Positions 22,746 to 34,503 of a stretch of DNA of 64,000 nt are shown here, piece after piece. The position numbers were made by a program, and so were the translations under genes. The stretch is taken from NCBI RefSeq assembly GCF_016802725.1, contig NC_052679.1, forward strand, positions 8,093,001 to 8,157,000, given 5' to 3'. Below the pieces are notes generated by a model that did not search any database, was not told the DNA's origin, and worked only from the letters and a program-made list of their open reading frames with translations. This DNA comes from Solenopsis invicta. Taxonomy: Eukaryota; Arthropoda; Insecta; Hymenoptera; Formicidae. Within the stretch, counting starts at the first letter, position 1. Each line of letters starts with the position of its first letter.

Positions 22746-25019
22746 TTACTCGTGTAACGGTGGGAAGGCGAAGATAGAACCCGATCGCGACGGCGATCTC
22801 GGCGTAGCCGGTTTCGAAAACTCCGACTCCGGGATTGGCGACAGTTGGGTGGTCTGCGTGACGACGTGCGAGCCGACCTTGAAGCGCGGTCTCTTCTTCG
22901 AGAAACTCGCGTTCCGCCGGGTGCGGAGGTGCGCCGCCGCTTGATTTCGGTTAGGCATCGCGAAGAGCGGCAGGACGGAAACGTCAGCGGCGCTACTCGA
23001 AGATACTTTTCTCGCTTTGCGCACGTCGCGCGAAAGATCTAGGGCGGGTAGTCTCGACGGAAGACGCGGATAATCTGGCGGCGCCGGTGACGGTGGTCCG
23101 GTGGTGGCGATCGTCGTCGTCGTCAGCTCTGCCGCCATCGTCTCGACGAAGCCGCTACGATCCTGATCTTCGGTTAAGGCGAAGGGGGAGGTGACCGCCA
23201 GCTCCGAAGGGGTAGTTGCCTGCGGAATTATCTTGTTGCCGCAATGACGAGCGATCACCGACGACGTCGACGACGACGACGACGACGACAAGATCGTTAA
23301 GCCGCGCTGTCTCGAACCCTTCCTGAGACGAGTCTGCAGAAAAGTCTGTATCCTTCTCATCGTTCCGCAGGAGCGTTTCGCGGATTCGCCGGGCCGCCGC
23401 CGGTCCCGCTTTCGCCCAGCGCTTCCGGCGTCGTGCTTATTACCGTGATCGACAGCACGATGAGAAGCGTTCATGATGGAGAAGCAACAGGAGACCGGCG
23501 AAGGCGTGGAGATGATTTTGCCATCCGACGGCGATTCACCGTGGCGATTTCTCAATTCCTGCACCGCGTCCGCCGACTGCGAGGAGGAGACTTGAATGGA
23601 GGTCTCGGTGGTGCGCGAGTCGTACGAGAAACAAAGATGAAAGTTTCGGCTACCTTTTACCGAGGGTAGCGTCTTGAAGGGGACGTCTTTACTATTCGCC
23701 GTTGCCTCGTGCGTCGAACAAACGTACACGTCTGTCGTAGTCGTCGTTGTCGTTGCCGCTGCCGCCTCCGTCCCTCTCGTTGCGCTCGTCGTACTGTCGT
23801 TGAGTAAAGGACGTCCGTTGCCGCAGAAGCGAGAATAGAGGCTCCGCCGTTGCGCGCCAGGTATCGTCACAACAGACCGATCGACGTCGACTTGTCCGCC
23901 GGCATCGGCATCGGCATCGGCATCGGCATCGGCATCGGCGGCAGCAGCAGCAGCAGCAGCAGTAGCAGCAGCGGCGGTACAACAAGACATGCCACAGAGA
24001 CCATCAGCGGTGGCAGACTGGCGATGATGGTGCGGGTGGTGGTTGGTTGTTTTGGAGTCGGCAGCAGCCTGGGTGATCTGGCCTCTCTCCCGTTTATTGC
24101 GCACGTATTCGTACGTGGTGAGACCGAGGCAAGCGATGTAGCCGTGAAAGAAACAGAGGTGTATGAGTAGAACCGCGGCGACGGCCGAGAGGACGCCGAT
24201 GACGATGACGAGGACGAGCGAGCCGGTGCCGGGCACTGGCAATAGCGGCGGTGGCGACGGCGGTGGCGGTGGCGTACCATCGTTCATCCTCGTGCCGTTG
24301 CCGTTATCGCTGTCGTCGTTGTCGCCGCCTGTACCGGCCCGCACCGTTTGGACGGTAAGCAACACCACTAGCTCGGCCAGAGCGAGCGCGGTGACGGCGA
24401 GCGCGACGACGAGCGTCGACACCAGGCACACCAGGAATGCCGGATAGTTACGGGCGCCGATGCAGTTGTTGAGCCACTTGCAGTGGTGGTCGAAACGCGG
24501 CACGCACTTGTTGCAGATGGAGCAGTGCTTGGTGCGTCGACCGCGCGTCGTTATGTTGCAGAGGTGGCATCGGCCGTTCTCGATGACGTGCCGATGCTTC
24601 GTTCGATCGAACTCCGGGACGACCACGCGAGCTGGTCGAGCTCGAACCTCTGGATGGGCCGGGTCCAGCAGCAACACCGTCAGATGGGTCGACGCGTGCA
24701 GCAGGAACAAGGCGGCGAACAGGAGCGTAAGGGTGAAGCGCAGATCGGGCAGCAGCAACAACAGCTGCAGCAGCGGAGGTGAAGGCGGCGACGGCGACGG
24801 CGACGGCGACGGCGTCGTCAGCAGTACGGTGAAGGTACCGACGAACACGACTATCAGCAGCACCCAACCGGCAACCTGCTGAGGATGCAACGGCAGCTGC
24901 AGGCCGTGAACGCGCCGGAATCTTCGGTGCTCCGGTGACACCACCGCCCGCTGGTGCCGCGTGTCCCAGCAGCAGCGCCGGACGACAATCTCGCGCTTCG
25001 CCTCGCTCTCGTTTAGCAT
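22746..25019 (-). CDS. DHHC palmitoyltransferase, ZDHHC1/11-like, intronless
   Basis: Protein S-acyltransferase predicted to attach palmitate to cysteines at endomembranes. A single 757-codon open frame from the ATG at 25019-25017 (MLNESEAKREIVVRR). Two N-terminal membrane segments lie at about residues 46-68 and 92-118. The zinc-binding cysteine-rich domain at about 151-187 reads CHLCNITTRGRRTKHCSICN then KCVPRFDHHCKWLNNCIG, with the DHHC catalytic motif at about 177-180. Two further hydrophobic segments follow, then TTYEYVRNK, the usual TTxE-like motif. The KHRHVIENGRC lead-in matches ZDHHC1/11. The C-terminal half is long, disordered and full of homopolymers (Pro, Ala, Thr, His) and an Ala-Asp repeat. 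GC content is far above the flanks, and there are no introns in 2.3 kb. A promoter-side UTR intron is possible. Confidence 0.9.
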   Translation of the reverse strand: MLNESEAKREIVVRRCCWDTRHQRAVVSPEHRRFRRVHGLQLPLHPQQVAGWVLLIVVFVGTFTVLLTTPSPSPSPSPPSPPLLQLLLLLPDLRFTLTLLFAALFLLHASTHLTVLLLDPAHPEVRARPARVVVPEFDRTKHRHVIENGRCHLCNITTRGRRTKHCSICNKCVPRFDHHCKWLNNCIGARNYPAFLVCLVSTLVVALAVTALALAELVVLLTVQTVRAGTGGDNDDSDNGNGTRMNDGTPPPPPSPPPLLPVPGTGSLVLVIVIGVLSAVAAVLLIHLCFFHGYIACLGLTTYEYVRNKRERGQITQAAADSKTTNHHPHHHRQSATADGLCGMSCCTAAAATAAAAAAAADADADADADADAGGQVDVDRSVVTIPGAQRRSLYSRFCGNGRPLLNDSTTSATRGTEAAAATTTTTTTDVYVCSTHEATANSKDVPFKTLPSVKGSRNFHLCFSYDSRTTETSIQVSSSQSADAVQELRNRHGESPSDGKIISTPSPVSCCFSIMNASHRAVDHGNKHDAGSAGRKRDRRRPGESAKRSCGTMRRIQTFLQTRLRKGSRQRGLTILSSSSSSSTSSVIARHCGNKIIPQATTPSELAVTSPFALTEDQDRSGFVETMAAELTTTTIATTGPPSPAPPDYPRLPSRLPALDLSRDVRKARKVSSSSAADVSVLPLFAMPNRNQAAAHLRTRRNASFSKKRPRFKVGSHVVTQTTQLSPIPESEFSKPATPRSPSRSGSIFAFPPLHE
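23897..23938. repeat. Hexanucleotide GGCATC coding repeat
   Basis: Six to seven tandem GGCATC units, read on the minus strand as GATGCC, encode an alternating Asp-Ala tract next to a poly-Ala (GCA) run in the palmitoyltransferase tail. Likely length-polymorphic. Confidence 0.9.
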
Positions 25020-27444
25020 TCCCGCTCTCGCTCTCCCTCTCGAGGAAGTCAAGAGTGGCTATTATTTATCTCTTATTATTTATACGTTTACGTTGCCAGC
25101 GCGCTCTCGATATCGATCAACGTTTAAATGTCGTGTAGCTAACCGTGTCTTCGTCCTTTCTCATTTTTCTGCGGAGTCTCTCGACGGCGCCTTCGCCTTG
25201 CCTCGCTTTTTCTCACATTTTATTACCGATGCATTGCGTTTCTACAATATCCATTATATTCTTTTTATACATGTATATAAATATTTCCTATTAAATATTA
25301 TTTAACAAAAAATATTATTAAATACAATTAAAAAAAAAAGTTACAGTTTCACTCATTACGAAAATGATATATATTTTTTTTTTCAAGTCCTACCCACTTT
25401 TATGTGTCTCTTCATTATCAATGATAAAGCCGAACTTATTTTGTGCAAATCCTTCTATTTCCACCTTATATTTTCACAGCCACGTTCGCTCCTCGTGAAA
25501 TCTCGATAATTCACGATCATCTCCAATTCGACATACAGGTGACTGTGTGAAGTTCCGAGGTCTTTCCGCTTGGGAAAATAATGGTATATCCGTGTGACGC
25601 AAGATCCTTGTTCGTCCGACGGTGTGACTGTAATCTCGTCGAGGTGTAATCTTCTCTCGTCGCATTCCATATTTCATCGCTCGCGATCGCTCGCGGCACG
25701 TTCGCGGCTTGCGGACGGTGTAGAATGTAGAAGGAATCGTCTCACGAATTTGCCCGTCGTCCGTGCAACTTGGTACAAATGACGACGACGACGACGACGA
25801 CGACAACTGGCTGGCTGGCTGGCTGGCTGGCTGGTCTAAGCTGAAGCTAGACCCTAGCCTAGCCGCCCTAGTCGCCTAGCGGGGGCTTCCGCAGCCGGCG
25901 ACGCCTAGGCGGGATTGGGAATCGATAAGTCGCGGCGGTTGCCGCGGAGCGATCCGCGACGAACGCGACTTTGGATGATTCGCGCTCGCGCGGCACGCAT
26001 GCGACAATCGCGTGGACACGGACGAAACGATGCGACCACGTATACACGTGTATGAACGCGCATATTCCGTATTCCGTCACGCTCGCGCCAAATTCGCGAA
26101 GGATAGCGATATATCTAAGCTGATCGAGAGATCGATCCCTATTCCCCTTGACCAATTTTCTGCATAATTCAGCCAATGTTTCAAGTTAACCTAACTTTCG
26201 ATTGTCGCGTGATTATTGTCGAGATGCGCACAATTGTCAAAAGTCATCGCAACTTTTTCATGTGAGATCGCAATGTTATGCCGATAATTGTAGCTGCGCT
26301 AAATATAAAGCGAATCTAGCGTGCGTGTACATCCGAATGAAACGAAATAACTAACCTCACTTTGTGTAATTTGATCTCTTCAAATGGTAGATGGAACGGT
26401 ACCCACGTGGATCCACCAACATCCCTCCAGCTCGGAATCGATCGGCTTTAAACTTTTAAATATCGCTTGACATTGCGTTACACACGTCATTCACAGTTTT
26501 TTTCTCTCTCTCTCTCTCTCTCTCCCTCCCTCCTCCTTGCCTATAATCTGCTACAATCTCGATGATCTCAATTGTCCACCGCCTACCTGATTTAATCATG
26601 AAAACATTGAGAACACTAAATACCGATAGAAAGAGAGATGGAAAAGTCTAGACACCCCTGAAAATGGTCATCGCTCCGATTCAGAGACAGATTTAGGTGG
26701 AACAAAGGTAGGAAGTGGGAAGAAGAGACATGCACCTCAAGGTGCGTATACATTAAAGCCACATTGACGTAGACGGAAATTGAAGATGAATTAAAGACTT
26801 CTTCACCAATCGCGAGACTGCCAAGCGGCCCGAAAAAATCGATCGGTCAATTCCATTGGTCGAGGAGTCTAATCGTTCTAATCTCCGATTCGCAACGCAA
26901 TCGGAGTCGGAGCTCGGGCTAGGAGCCGCCGCGTCGCGACCGTCGTCGCGAGTGACGCATGTCGCACCACACTCGCGCGCGCGCGCGTATCAACCTCTCT
27001 TTCTCTCTCTCTCTTTCTTTTCTCTCTCTGTCGCTGTAGTTCATGCGTGTACGCCGTGTATTTGCGATTACATATGTAAGGTAGACAATCGTGTATCACT
27101 CGCGTTAAAATCTGGCGGCGAGTCTTTTTCAGTTTTGCGCGATCATTTGAAAAAGTCTGAGTAAAGAGCGAGAGATCCAGAGAGATCGAGCGCGCGGTAC
27201 GTCAGGGGTGTTGGCAAATAATTGAAGGTAAGTCCTCTCTCTCGAAACGTGCTTCATCTGCGGGCGTTACGGGGGGTCCGGGGTATACGTAGCGCCCGAG
27301 CATCGAGCTTATGTCACTCGGATCTTCTTCATTCAGCCTCGCCCTGGAGCGTAAGAAGCATTTTGACAGATTGAACCATCAGCGGTGTCCGCCTCCTTAA
27401 TTCCTTCGTTTGAAATCTTCCGATGTGAATTTCACTTATCTAGG
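25020..27444. promoter_or_regulatory. CpG-rich divergent upstream region between the DHHC gene and S6K
   Basis: The two genes transcribe away from this interval. It is CpG-rich at 25450-26130 and 26820-27380, separated by more AT-rich sequence. It contains GAC repeats (25781-25806), a CTGG repeat (25807-25834) and CT repeats (26503-26525, 27000-27030). A good donor (GTAAGTCC) at about 27229 and an acceptor (ATCTAG) just before the S6K ATG suggest a non-coding S6K first exon ending near 27228. Open frames in this region are unsupported. Confidence 0.5.
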
Positions 27445-29094
27445 ATGGCGGGAGTATTCGACATTGAACTGCACGACGGAGATGCCGCGAATCAGGACGA
27501 GTCGGATGACGACGTGATCGAGAATAGAGAGGTGAAGTTATATATGCGGAGATGCGAGTTACATTCCTAAAATGGCAATATTTTTATTTAATCTCGTTAT
27601 ATTCGTTCTTAGGAGGAATATAATCATGCCGCAACTGTAAGCGCGATACTAGAGTAAGCACATTTTGTTTGTCTTTGATTTTAGAGTAATTTCTATTCAA
27701 CCGTTTGCTATTGATGTCTCATTAAAGTGCAAAATATTGGGTTACTTTTTAGATCTGATAACTTGGAGAGGGTTCAGTTGTCAGAGCAAAATGTGAATCC
27801 TGGTCAAGAGAAGGCTGGTCCACAGGATTTTGAATTGTGCAAGATATTAGGAGAGGGTGGCTACGGAAAGGTCTTTCAAGTGAGAAAGGTTACTGGAAAA
27901 GATAAAGGCAGCATCTTTGCTATGAAAGTACTGCGCAAAGCATCCATTATACGAAATCAGAAAGACACGGCTCATACCAAGGCTGAGAGGAATATCCTGG
28001 AGGCTGTAAAACATCCATTTATTGTAAACCTTATGTATGCGTTCCAAACTGGTGGTAAATTATATCTCATCTTGGAGTATCTGTGTGGAGGAGAGCTTTT
28101 CACGTATCTCGATCGAGAGGGTATCTTCTTAGAGGACACAGCTTGCTTCTATCTGTCGGAAATTATCCTGGCGCTGCAACATCTTCACAATCAGGGAATT
28201 ATATACAGAGATTTGAAGCCAGAGAATATCTTGCTGGATGCCGAAGGTCACGTCAAGTTGACAGATTTCGGTCTTTGCAAAGAACACATACAAGAGGGGA
28301 CAGTGACGCATACGTTTTGCGGAACGATAGAATACATGGCTCCAGAAATTCTTACTAGGAGCGGTCACGGTAAAGCTGTGGATTGGTGGAGTTTAGGTGC
28401 TTTGATGTTCGACATGCTTACAGGGATGCCGCCGTTCACTGGTGACGACAGAAGAAAAACCATCGAAAAGATCTTACGGGGAAAGCTGAGTCTTCCACAA
28501 TATCTGACGCCGGACGCCCGAGATCTCATTCGGAAACTCTTGAAGAGGCAAGTTGTTCAGAGATTGGGCTCTGGTCCAGAGGATGCCGAGCAAATTAAAA
28601 ACCATAATTTCTTCAAGCACATTAATTGGCAGGACGTAATCGCTCGGAAGTTGGATCCGCCATTTAAACCGTCCCTCAAGAGCGCCGACGATACGTCTCA
28701 ATTCGACGAACAATTCACGGCAACTGTGCCGGTGGATTCGCCGGTCGAGAGTACACTCAGTGAATCTGCAAACCTGATATTTCAGGGTTTCACGTATGTC
28801 GCGCCGAGCGTCCTGGAGGAGATGTACGCGCAGCCAAGAGTCGTCAACGCTAGAAGTCCACGTAGAGGACTGTTGAATAACACGGGTTTTGGTGCAGCCG
28901 CGAGTTTACATGGCTTCTCTTCGCCCAGAACGATGGACGTCCATTTGCGTCCATCGTTAGACCTCCAACAACAACAACACCATCAACATCATCACCACCA
29001 TCATCACCATCACCACAGACAACATATGATGGGCCCCAACAGCGTAGAAGATACTGAAATGGTTGATCTCGGTCAGTTACCAAACCGTTTATAG
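27445..29094 (+). CDS. S6k: Ribosomal protein S6 kinase beta (p70 S6K), complete
   Basis: AGC-family Ser/Thr kinase downstream of TORC1 and PDK1 that promotes translation and growth. Exons 27445-27531, 27613-27653 and 27753-29094 join in phase, 489 residues. The N terminus MAGVFDIEL carries the TOR signalling motif FDIEL. Kinase features are GEGGYGKVF (P loop), FAMKVLRK (catalytic Lys near 101), YRDLKPENILL, KLTDFGLC and the activation segment THTFCGTIEYMAPE with the PDK1-site Thr. The turn motif region VPVDSPVESTLSES and the hydrophobic motif FQGFTYVAPS are intact. The tail has RSPRR and SSPR sites and then a His-rich tract absent from vertebrate S6K. The whole kinase and tail lie on one 1.34-kb exon. 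The conserved start matches the short (p70-type) isoform. Confidence 0.96.
28969..29024 (+). repeat. CAN triplet repeat encoding Gln/His run in S6K tail
   Basis: CAA/CAC/CAT codons encode a Gln then His tract (about 20 residues) near the C terminus of S6K. It is probably a slippage-expanded, disordered segment. Confidence 0.9.
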
Positions 29095-29856
29095 TGCCGT
29101 GATTCACTGCACACAAACTATTAGCTTTTTCATGCAAATTAGGGGACAAGAGCAACATAGTCCACGTGAACCTGTTTGTTCGCCGAATCGTTTCTTCACA
29201 TTCGTGTACGATGACAAACAGAGGTTGCAAAATACATTTAGCAAATTCAATAATATGTATAGCAAAAAGTAAGCACAGGGTGAGTTTGAGCTTCTTGATA
29301 TCGCGATATTGTCTACACCTGTAAGCAAATTTTTCTTAGATTTTTAGCGATTTCAAGACGGTCAAACGGGTTTTTTTTGTTGCATCGATGCGAGGGAGCA
29401 AATAGTGTATGTCTTTTCGCTATGTAAATACGTGCGGATAATTAAAAGCAAGTACGTTCTTAATGAAACATTTATGAGCAGAATGCAGTTCAAATCTAAT
29501 ATCATAATAGTAATATAAATATCGCAATCATATCGCTAACGTAGTTGACTAGCATTCAACTGTTTCTAATACACATTAATTTATATAAAGTGACGATTGC
29601 TTTAGAGAGATTGCTATTAGAATCAAGGGAAGATAATTTTTATTTTCTTGTTTCAAAACATTGTATTCGATTAAATCTTTTGTTGTTACATTGTGGTAAA
29701 GACTCTTGTAATAGTTTTTTTAATTTTAATGCTTTGGTTAACATTGCGACCGATTTATTTCAAGTAAAACACTGTGTACTTTAGATATGTGTGGGTTAGA
29801 ATAATTTTCGAAATTCTTACGAGAATTTTTTCAATTTTCATACAATAGATGCCGAA

Positions 29857-29877
29857 GTATGTATGTATGTATGTATG

Positions 29878-29906
<29 letters not shown>
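29857..29906. repeat. GTAT tetranucleotide microsatellite
   Basis: About 12 tandem GTAT units in the S6K downstream region. Confidence 0.95.
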
Positions 29907-29908
<2 letters not shown>

Positions 29909-30171
29909 GAGACACGCTCTATTTTAACGCCGATTCTCATAAAAATAATTCTACATTCCGGATATTATAACGATAATTCGCACTTGTACAAGATAGAACA
30001 TTGAAAATTTATTAAAGTAAGCAAAAGTAAATAAATCCACAATTATCTCTTGTTTTGTTATTATTATTAGACGTGATTGATTCTATTCTATTGAATATAT
30101 AGTTTATTTAACTATATTTAAAGAAATCTGTCCTAATAGAATCAGAAAGGAAAACGGAAATTCTCCATGGT

Positions 30172-30172
<1 letters not shown>

Positions 30173-30221
<49 letters not shown>
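30173..30221. repeat. AT dinucleotide microsatellite
   Basis: About 24 alternating AT units. A second run lies at 30428-30467. Confidence 0.95.
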
Positions 30222-30223
<2 letters not shown>

Positions 30224-30425
30224 TAAGTTTGGTCCTATTTAATGCAATAGTATGTTGCATTTTCAAGAATAACATTTCTTTATTATAATTAATTACAATT
30301 GCTATTTAATATTTGAAAAATATGAATGTTTCATAATATAAGCGAGTGTATTCTCTTTTTAACTGTGCGTGCGTGCGCGCGCGCGTATGAATGTATATAC
30401 ACAGACACGTGTATATAATATAAAC

Positions 30426-30470
<45 letters not shown>

Positions 30471-30891
30471 CGTCTTGTTGCGTTTATAAAATATAATCAA
30501 ATAATGGATTAATTGTATATATAGCTGCCAATCCAATAACTTCCCAAAGTTATAGCATTATATCACATTGAAAGTGTAATCCATTTGCAAGAAAAATAAT
30601 CACGCAGATTTCAAAGTGCCCAAGTGTTCAAAGCCAACGTGGCTAGTATTACGTACACAATATACATTCGTATATTATACATATAAAAATGTATATGCAA
30701 GAACGGATTGTTACTAGCCGTGTAAGAAATGAAATAGAGTGAGAAAACTTGTACTATGACTTATTTGAATGTATACCGTACAAAAAAAAAAAAATTGGTT
30801 AATATTTGTAATACACACACAAACACACACACACACACACGCACATATACGTACATTGCCAATGGTCCCATGTATCATCTTTGCGAAAGAC

Positions 30892-30913
30892 ATATATATA
30901 TATATATATATAT

Positions 30914-30985
<72 letters not shown>
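30892..30985. repeat. Compound AT/AC microsatellite
   Basis: An AT run passes through GCGC into more than 30 AC units, then back to AT. Purine/pyrimidine alternation is unbroken over about 100 bp. Confidence 0.95.
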
Positions 30986-30987
<2 letters not shown>

Positions 30988-31355
30988 TATATATACATAT
31001 GATTATTAAGAATACCAATAATATATTAATGCGCTTCATTGATTTGTAATAAAGTGCATGCTATTATTGTAATAAAACTTATATACGGCGAATTAATGTT
31101 TGTATTACAAATTGTTATTAGAAATGTTTCACTGTCATTGAATAAATTACTGTAATTGACTCAGGTTATTCTATTAATACGCAAATATTGTTGATCGATA
31201 TACGTATCTTTCCACGACACTTTTGCGTCTTGAAAAGATATAATATGAAATTAAATTGCAAAATGCATTCTCCAGCAATAAATGTTTCCTTTTATTATTG
31301 TTAATTTTATAAGTGATGTTACATTAACATTTTATAAGTATTGTTTAAATGATTA

Positions 31356-32997
31356 TTAATAGTGCTTTTTATGTATTTTACCATGTCTTGAATTACCGCC
31401 ATCCTTGTCTTGGTCTTTAACTTTCCTTTTTCTATTATAACGATCTTTATCTTTATCATGTTTTACATCACCATTCATCTCCTTACATCTATACTTGTGT
31501 TTGTCATAACTTTGTTTCCTTTTATGTTTACAAATCTTGTAAATATCCTTCTGTTTTTTAGAATCTGATTTTTTCTTCTTTCTGTTCTTTTTAGACTGAA
31601 AATCTTCTGAATCGATGCTACTGCTGCTGCTACTATCGCTATCACTACTACTATTACTATTGCTACTAGTATTACTGCTAGTACTGCTACACTTCCTATT
31701 ACTGCTTTTCTTCTTTAATTTTCTTTTTTCTTTTTTACGATTCTTTCTCTCCAGTAGTTGTAATTTCCTGTAATTATATGACCAAATTTTTTACTTAATC
31801 ATTAACTTTCTAATATCTTTTATCAATAGCAAGAGAATGTAACATGTTATCATGTAGTTAAATTAACTTACAATAATAATCTTTTCTTTTCCTTCTTTGA
31901 TAGAGATTTTAGGAAAGATAATTCTGATTGTTCCTCATCTTCAGAAATTATAAGATGTTCATGTTCTGGAACTCTTAAATGTTGTTGTGCATCCAACGCA
32001 GATCTGTAATATATAAAAGCAATAGTTTATTTACATTAATATATATTTTAATGTACAACTCATTTATTTACACTAATGTATTTAAACATTGCGTGTGTGT
32101 ACACATATTATATACACATATACATACATGTAAAATAAATATATTTAAATATATAAAACATGATACTAAAATTTATAAAAATAACATATATTTACTTTTT
32201 CAAAGCCAGACCATCTTCTCGCATTTGTTGCACAAGCGTCATAGTATCTGGGGCAGATGGTGTTTGGGAATTATTATTTGCCATTACAACACTCATCGCT
32301 TGACTGTACAAGGGACATTCCTTATCTAAAAATATTTAATTAGCAACATTTGTTTTCTGTTGTATATATATTTGCACTTTACTATATAAATTTTTAAAAT
32401 ACCTGTATTTATGTGTCCCCATTTGTGACATTTAATACACCGCACATTTCTAACTTGTATGCCAAAGGGCTGATCTCGAATTTCGCTATCCCCTTTGCAG
32501 TAGCTTTCTCTTGGAGCATTGTACTTTCGCTGCCATTCAAACTTGTATTCAGGCTCGTTGTCTTCCTTTTCTCGTTCTTTCTTTGCCCCAGGAGGTGGTT
32601 CGTACATAAAATTGACACTAAGTTTATCCTTACTTTCTTTGCTGAGCAGTGCTCTGAAAGAAATTTTACATTAGGAACAAAGCTGCTGTTGATTATGCAA
32701 TATTTTTAAATAGCTTACTTATTATTATGCAGGTCTTGTTCCTTCTCGTACTGCACTCGCAGCTCCTCCTGCTTCTTTTTATAAGCTTCTGCTTGTTGTT
32801 CCGCCATCCATACCTAATACAATAACACGCATTTAACACAAGATTACATGGTTTTCTTTTTAAATATATGACACGAAATAAAAAAATATTCCGTTATCGT
32901 AAAGAGAGGTTAGGCATATACGTACTCGCTTCAAGTTGTCTCGTGACGCTGGATGAAAAAACTTTTTACACATGTAATTGTTAAATCCTTTTCCCAT
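31356..32997 (-). CDS. CIR1: Corepressor interacting with RBPJ 1 (CIR1), complete
   Basis: Nuclear corepressor and splicing-associated protein that binds the Notch effector CSL/RBPJ. Six exons (32997-32926, 32813-32719, 32653-32403, 32325-32196, 32003-31872, 31767-31356) give 363 residues. The N terminus MGKGFNNYMCKKFFHPAS followed by NLKRVWMAEQQAEAYKKKQE is the CIR N-terminal domain. NFMYEPPPGAKKE is a conserved block. IKCHKWGHINTDKECPLY is the CCHC zinc knuckle. The last exon encodes a lysine-rich tail with a long Ser/Asn tract and basic RS-like stretches, typical of splicing-linked proteins. It is divergent from the sesquipedalian gene, with 760 bp between the start codons. Confidence 0.93.
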
Positions 32998-33757
32998 TTT
33001 TATAAATTTGTCCTTAAAACTTGTATTTTACTAAAATAATCGTAATACTCAATATGCACTAAACAATAAAAAATACGCGTAAATACGCAATTGTTCACTA
33101 GTCACCATCTCAATCAATCGCAATCACCGCTCTTTCTTTACGTCCTCGTCACTAAAGTCATCCGTCACGAATTTTTTTTTCTTGCGTTGCAAGCGCTGAT
33201 GACGCCTCATTTTAAAAGGTAATTGCAACATGGCGTAGCCAATCAGATTTGTTATCTCATTTTTTCCATATGCCGATTCGACATTTAAAAATTGGACTTG
33301 AAACAAATGTAGCCAATAGCACGATAATTTTCCATTATAGTTTAAAGTTTTTTTTGATAGGTAGGTTTAAAAAGATACTACACTGCGTGCTATATGTATA
33401 TGCCGCCTATGTTCTGTGTGTATGTCAATTTTGGTATGTCCATCAATGTCCGTATTCACGAGGGATACGATAACATTTTTGTCTTTTTTCGGAAACGATT
33501 TTCGTGACACGGTATTTGCGCGACGTATAAACGTGTAAGATGTATATACACCGACGATGGTGAAGGTGTCTCGTAACATTCTTATCGAGTTTATTCTCGA
33601 AATGAAGATAATACATAATAAACTAACCCTAACCTAATCCTAACCTGACAAATGGTGCTAACTACTATTCTTGTTTAATTATATCATTTAACAGTGCGCT
33701 CTAATTTCTAAAAAGTTGTGAAACGAATGAGACCGTACGTTGCTAAAAGAAAAAACC
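32998..33757. promoter_or_regulatory. Shared divergent promoter region, CIR1 and sesquipedalian
   Basis: The two start codons face away from each other across this interval, so both promoters must lie here. No TATA box or defined motif was assigned. Short frames at 33124-33579 lack support. Confidence 0.45.
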
Positions 33758-34503
33758 ATGAAAATTAATGAAAAGAATATGGTCGCGTTTGCGACCTCTG
33801 CAACGCCGGTAGATCGTGAAGGCTGGTTGAATAAACGTGGAGAGATCAATCGCGGATATCAGAGACGATGGTTTGTACTCAAAGGCAATATATTATTCTA
33901 TTTTGATCGTCGCGGTGACAAAGAGCCGGTCGGCATGATCGTTCTCGAAGGCTGTACGATCGAACTGGCGGAGGACGAAGAGCAGTTTGGCTTCAAGATA
34001 GTTTTTCACGGGCCAAACAACAGAAGTTATGTTTTAGCGGCAGAGTCTCAAGTAAATAGATGCTCTTTATAATATACTTACTAATATATACTTACTAATA
34101 TGTCTGTGCTTAGTAAGGGCTGTGTTTAATGAGGAACAATAATATCTAGGAATCTATGGAACAATGGATGAAGGCATTGGCATGTGCCAGTTATGATTAT
34201 ATGAAACTTATGGTGACAGAATTGCAACGTCAGTTGGATGCTGTGGAGGAAGAAACAGTAGCCACGCCGATTCAACAATCCCCTAAGGCTCCACCAAGAC
34301 AGCGACATAATCCATTCAACAGACCAGATTCCCATCATCGTTCTCAGAGCGTCAGATCGGCGCCTGGTAGGACAGAAAACGTACCTAGAACTAGAATAAC
34401 TTTTCGCGAGCTTCATACGGCATACGGCAGGCGAATTTTGGCGGACCTAAACGCATGGAGACATGCAAAGAAAAATACAGAGGCACCTCTGATAACTCTC
34501 TAA
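33758..34503 (+). CDS. Sesquipedalian (PHETA1/2 family) endosomal PH-domain protein, complete
   Basis: Endosome-to-Golgi and recycling trafficking protein that binds OCRL-type 5-phosphatases. Exons 33758-34051 and 34150-34503, with a 98-bp phase-0 intron, give 215 residues. The PH domain covers about residues 17-115: DREGWLNKRGEINRGYQRRW, FVLKGNILFYFDRRGDKEPV, GMIVLEGCTIELAEDEEQF and ESMEQWMKALACASYDYMK. A short coiled coil (MVTELQRQLDAVEEE) follows, then a Pro/Arg/Ser-rich linker. The C-terminal ITFRELHTAYGRRIL matches the F&H motif (F..LH..YG) that binds OCRL/INPP5B. The ATG at 33758 was chosen because it is the first in frame; a second lies eight codons downstream. Confidence 0.93.

Larger units (their letters stand above)
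29095..31355. other. S6K 3' UTR and microsatellite-rich spacer up to CIR1
   Basis: AT-rich, no exons. It holds tetranucleotide GTAT repeats at 29857-29906, AT runs at 30173-30221 and 30428-30467, an AC run at 30815-30840, an AT run at 30892-30915, and a long AC run at 30919-30985. The last part should contain the CIR1 3' UTR on the minus strand. Confidence 0.7.

Noticed and set aside
23692..24882. Several long open frames antisense or frame-shifted within the DHHC gene
   Set aside because: They arise from high GC content and repeats in the 757-codon gene, which has the DHHC domain.
25455..26176. Open frames in the CpG-rich region upstream of S6K
   Set aside because: Composition-driven, without domains or splice signals; region better explained as divergent promoters.
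30306..31049. Open frames through microsatellites
   Set aside because: They encode only dipeptide repeats of AC and AT tracts.
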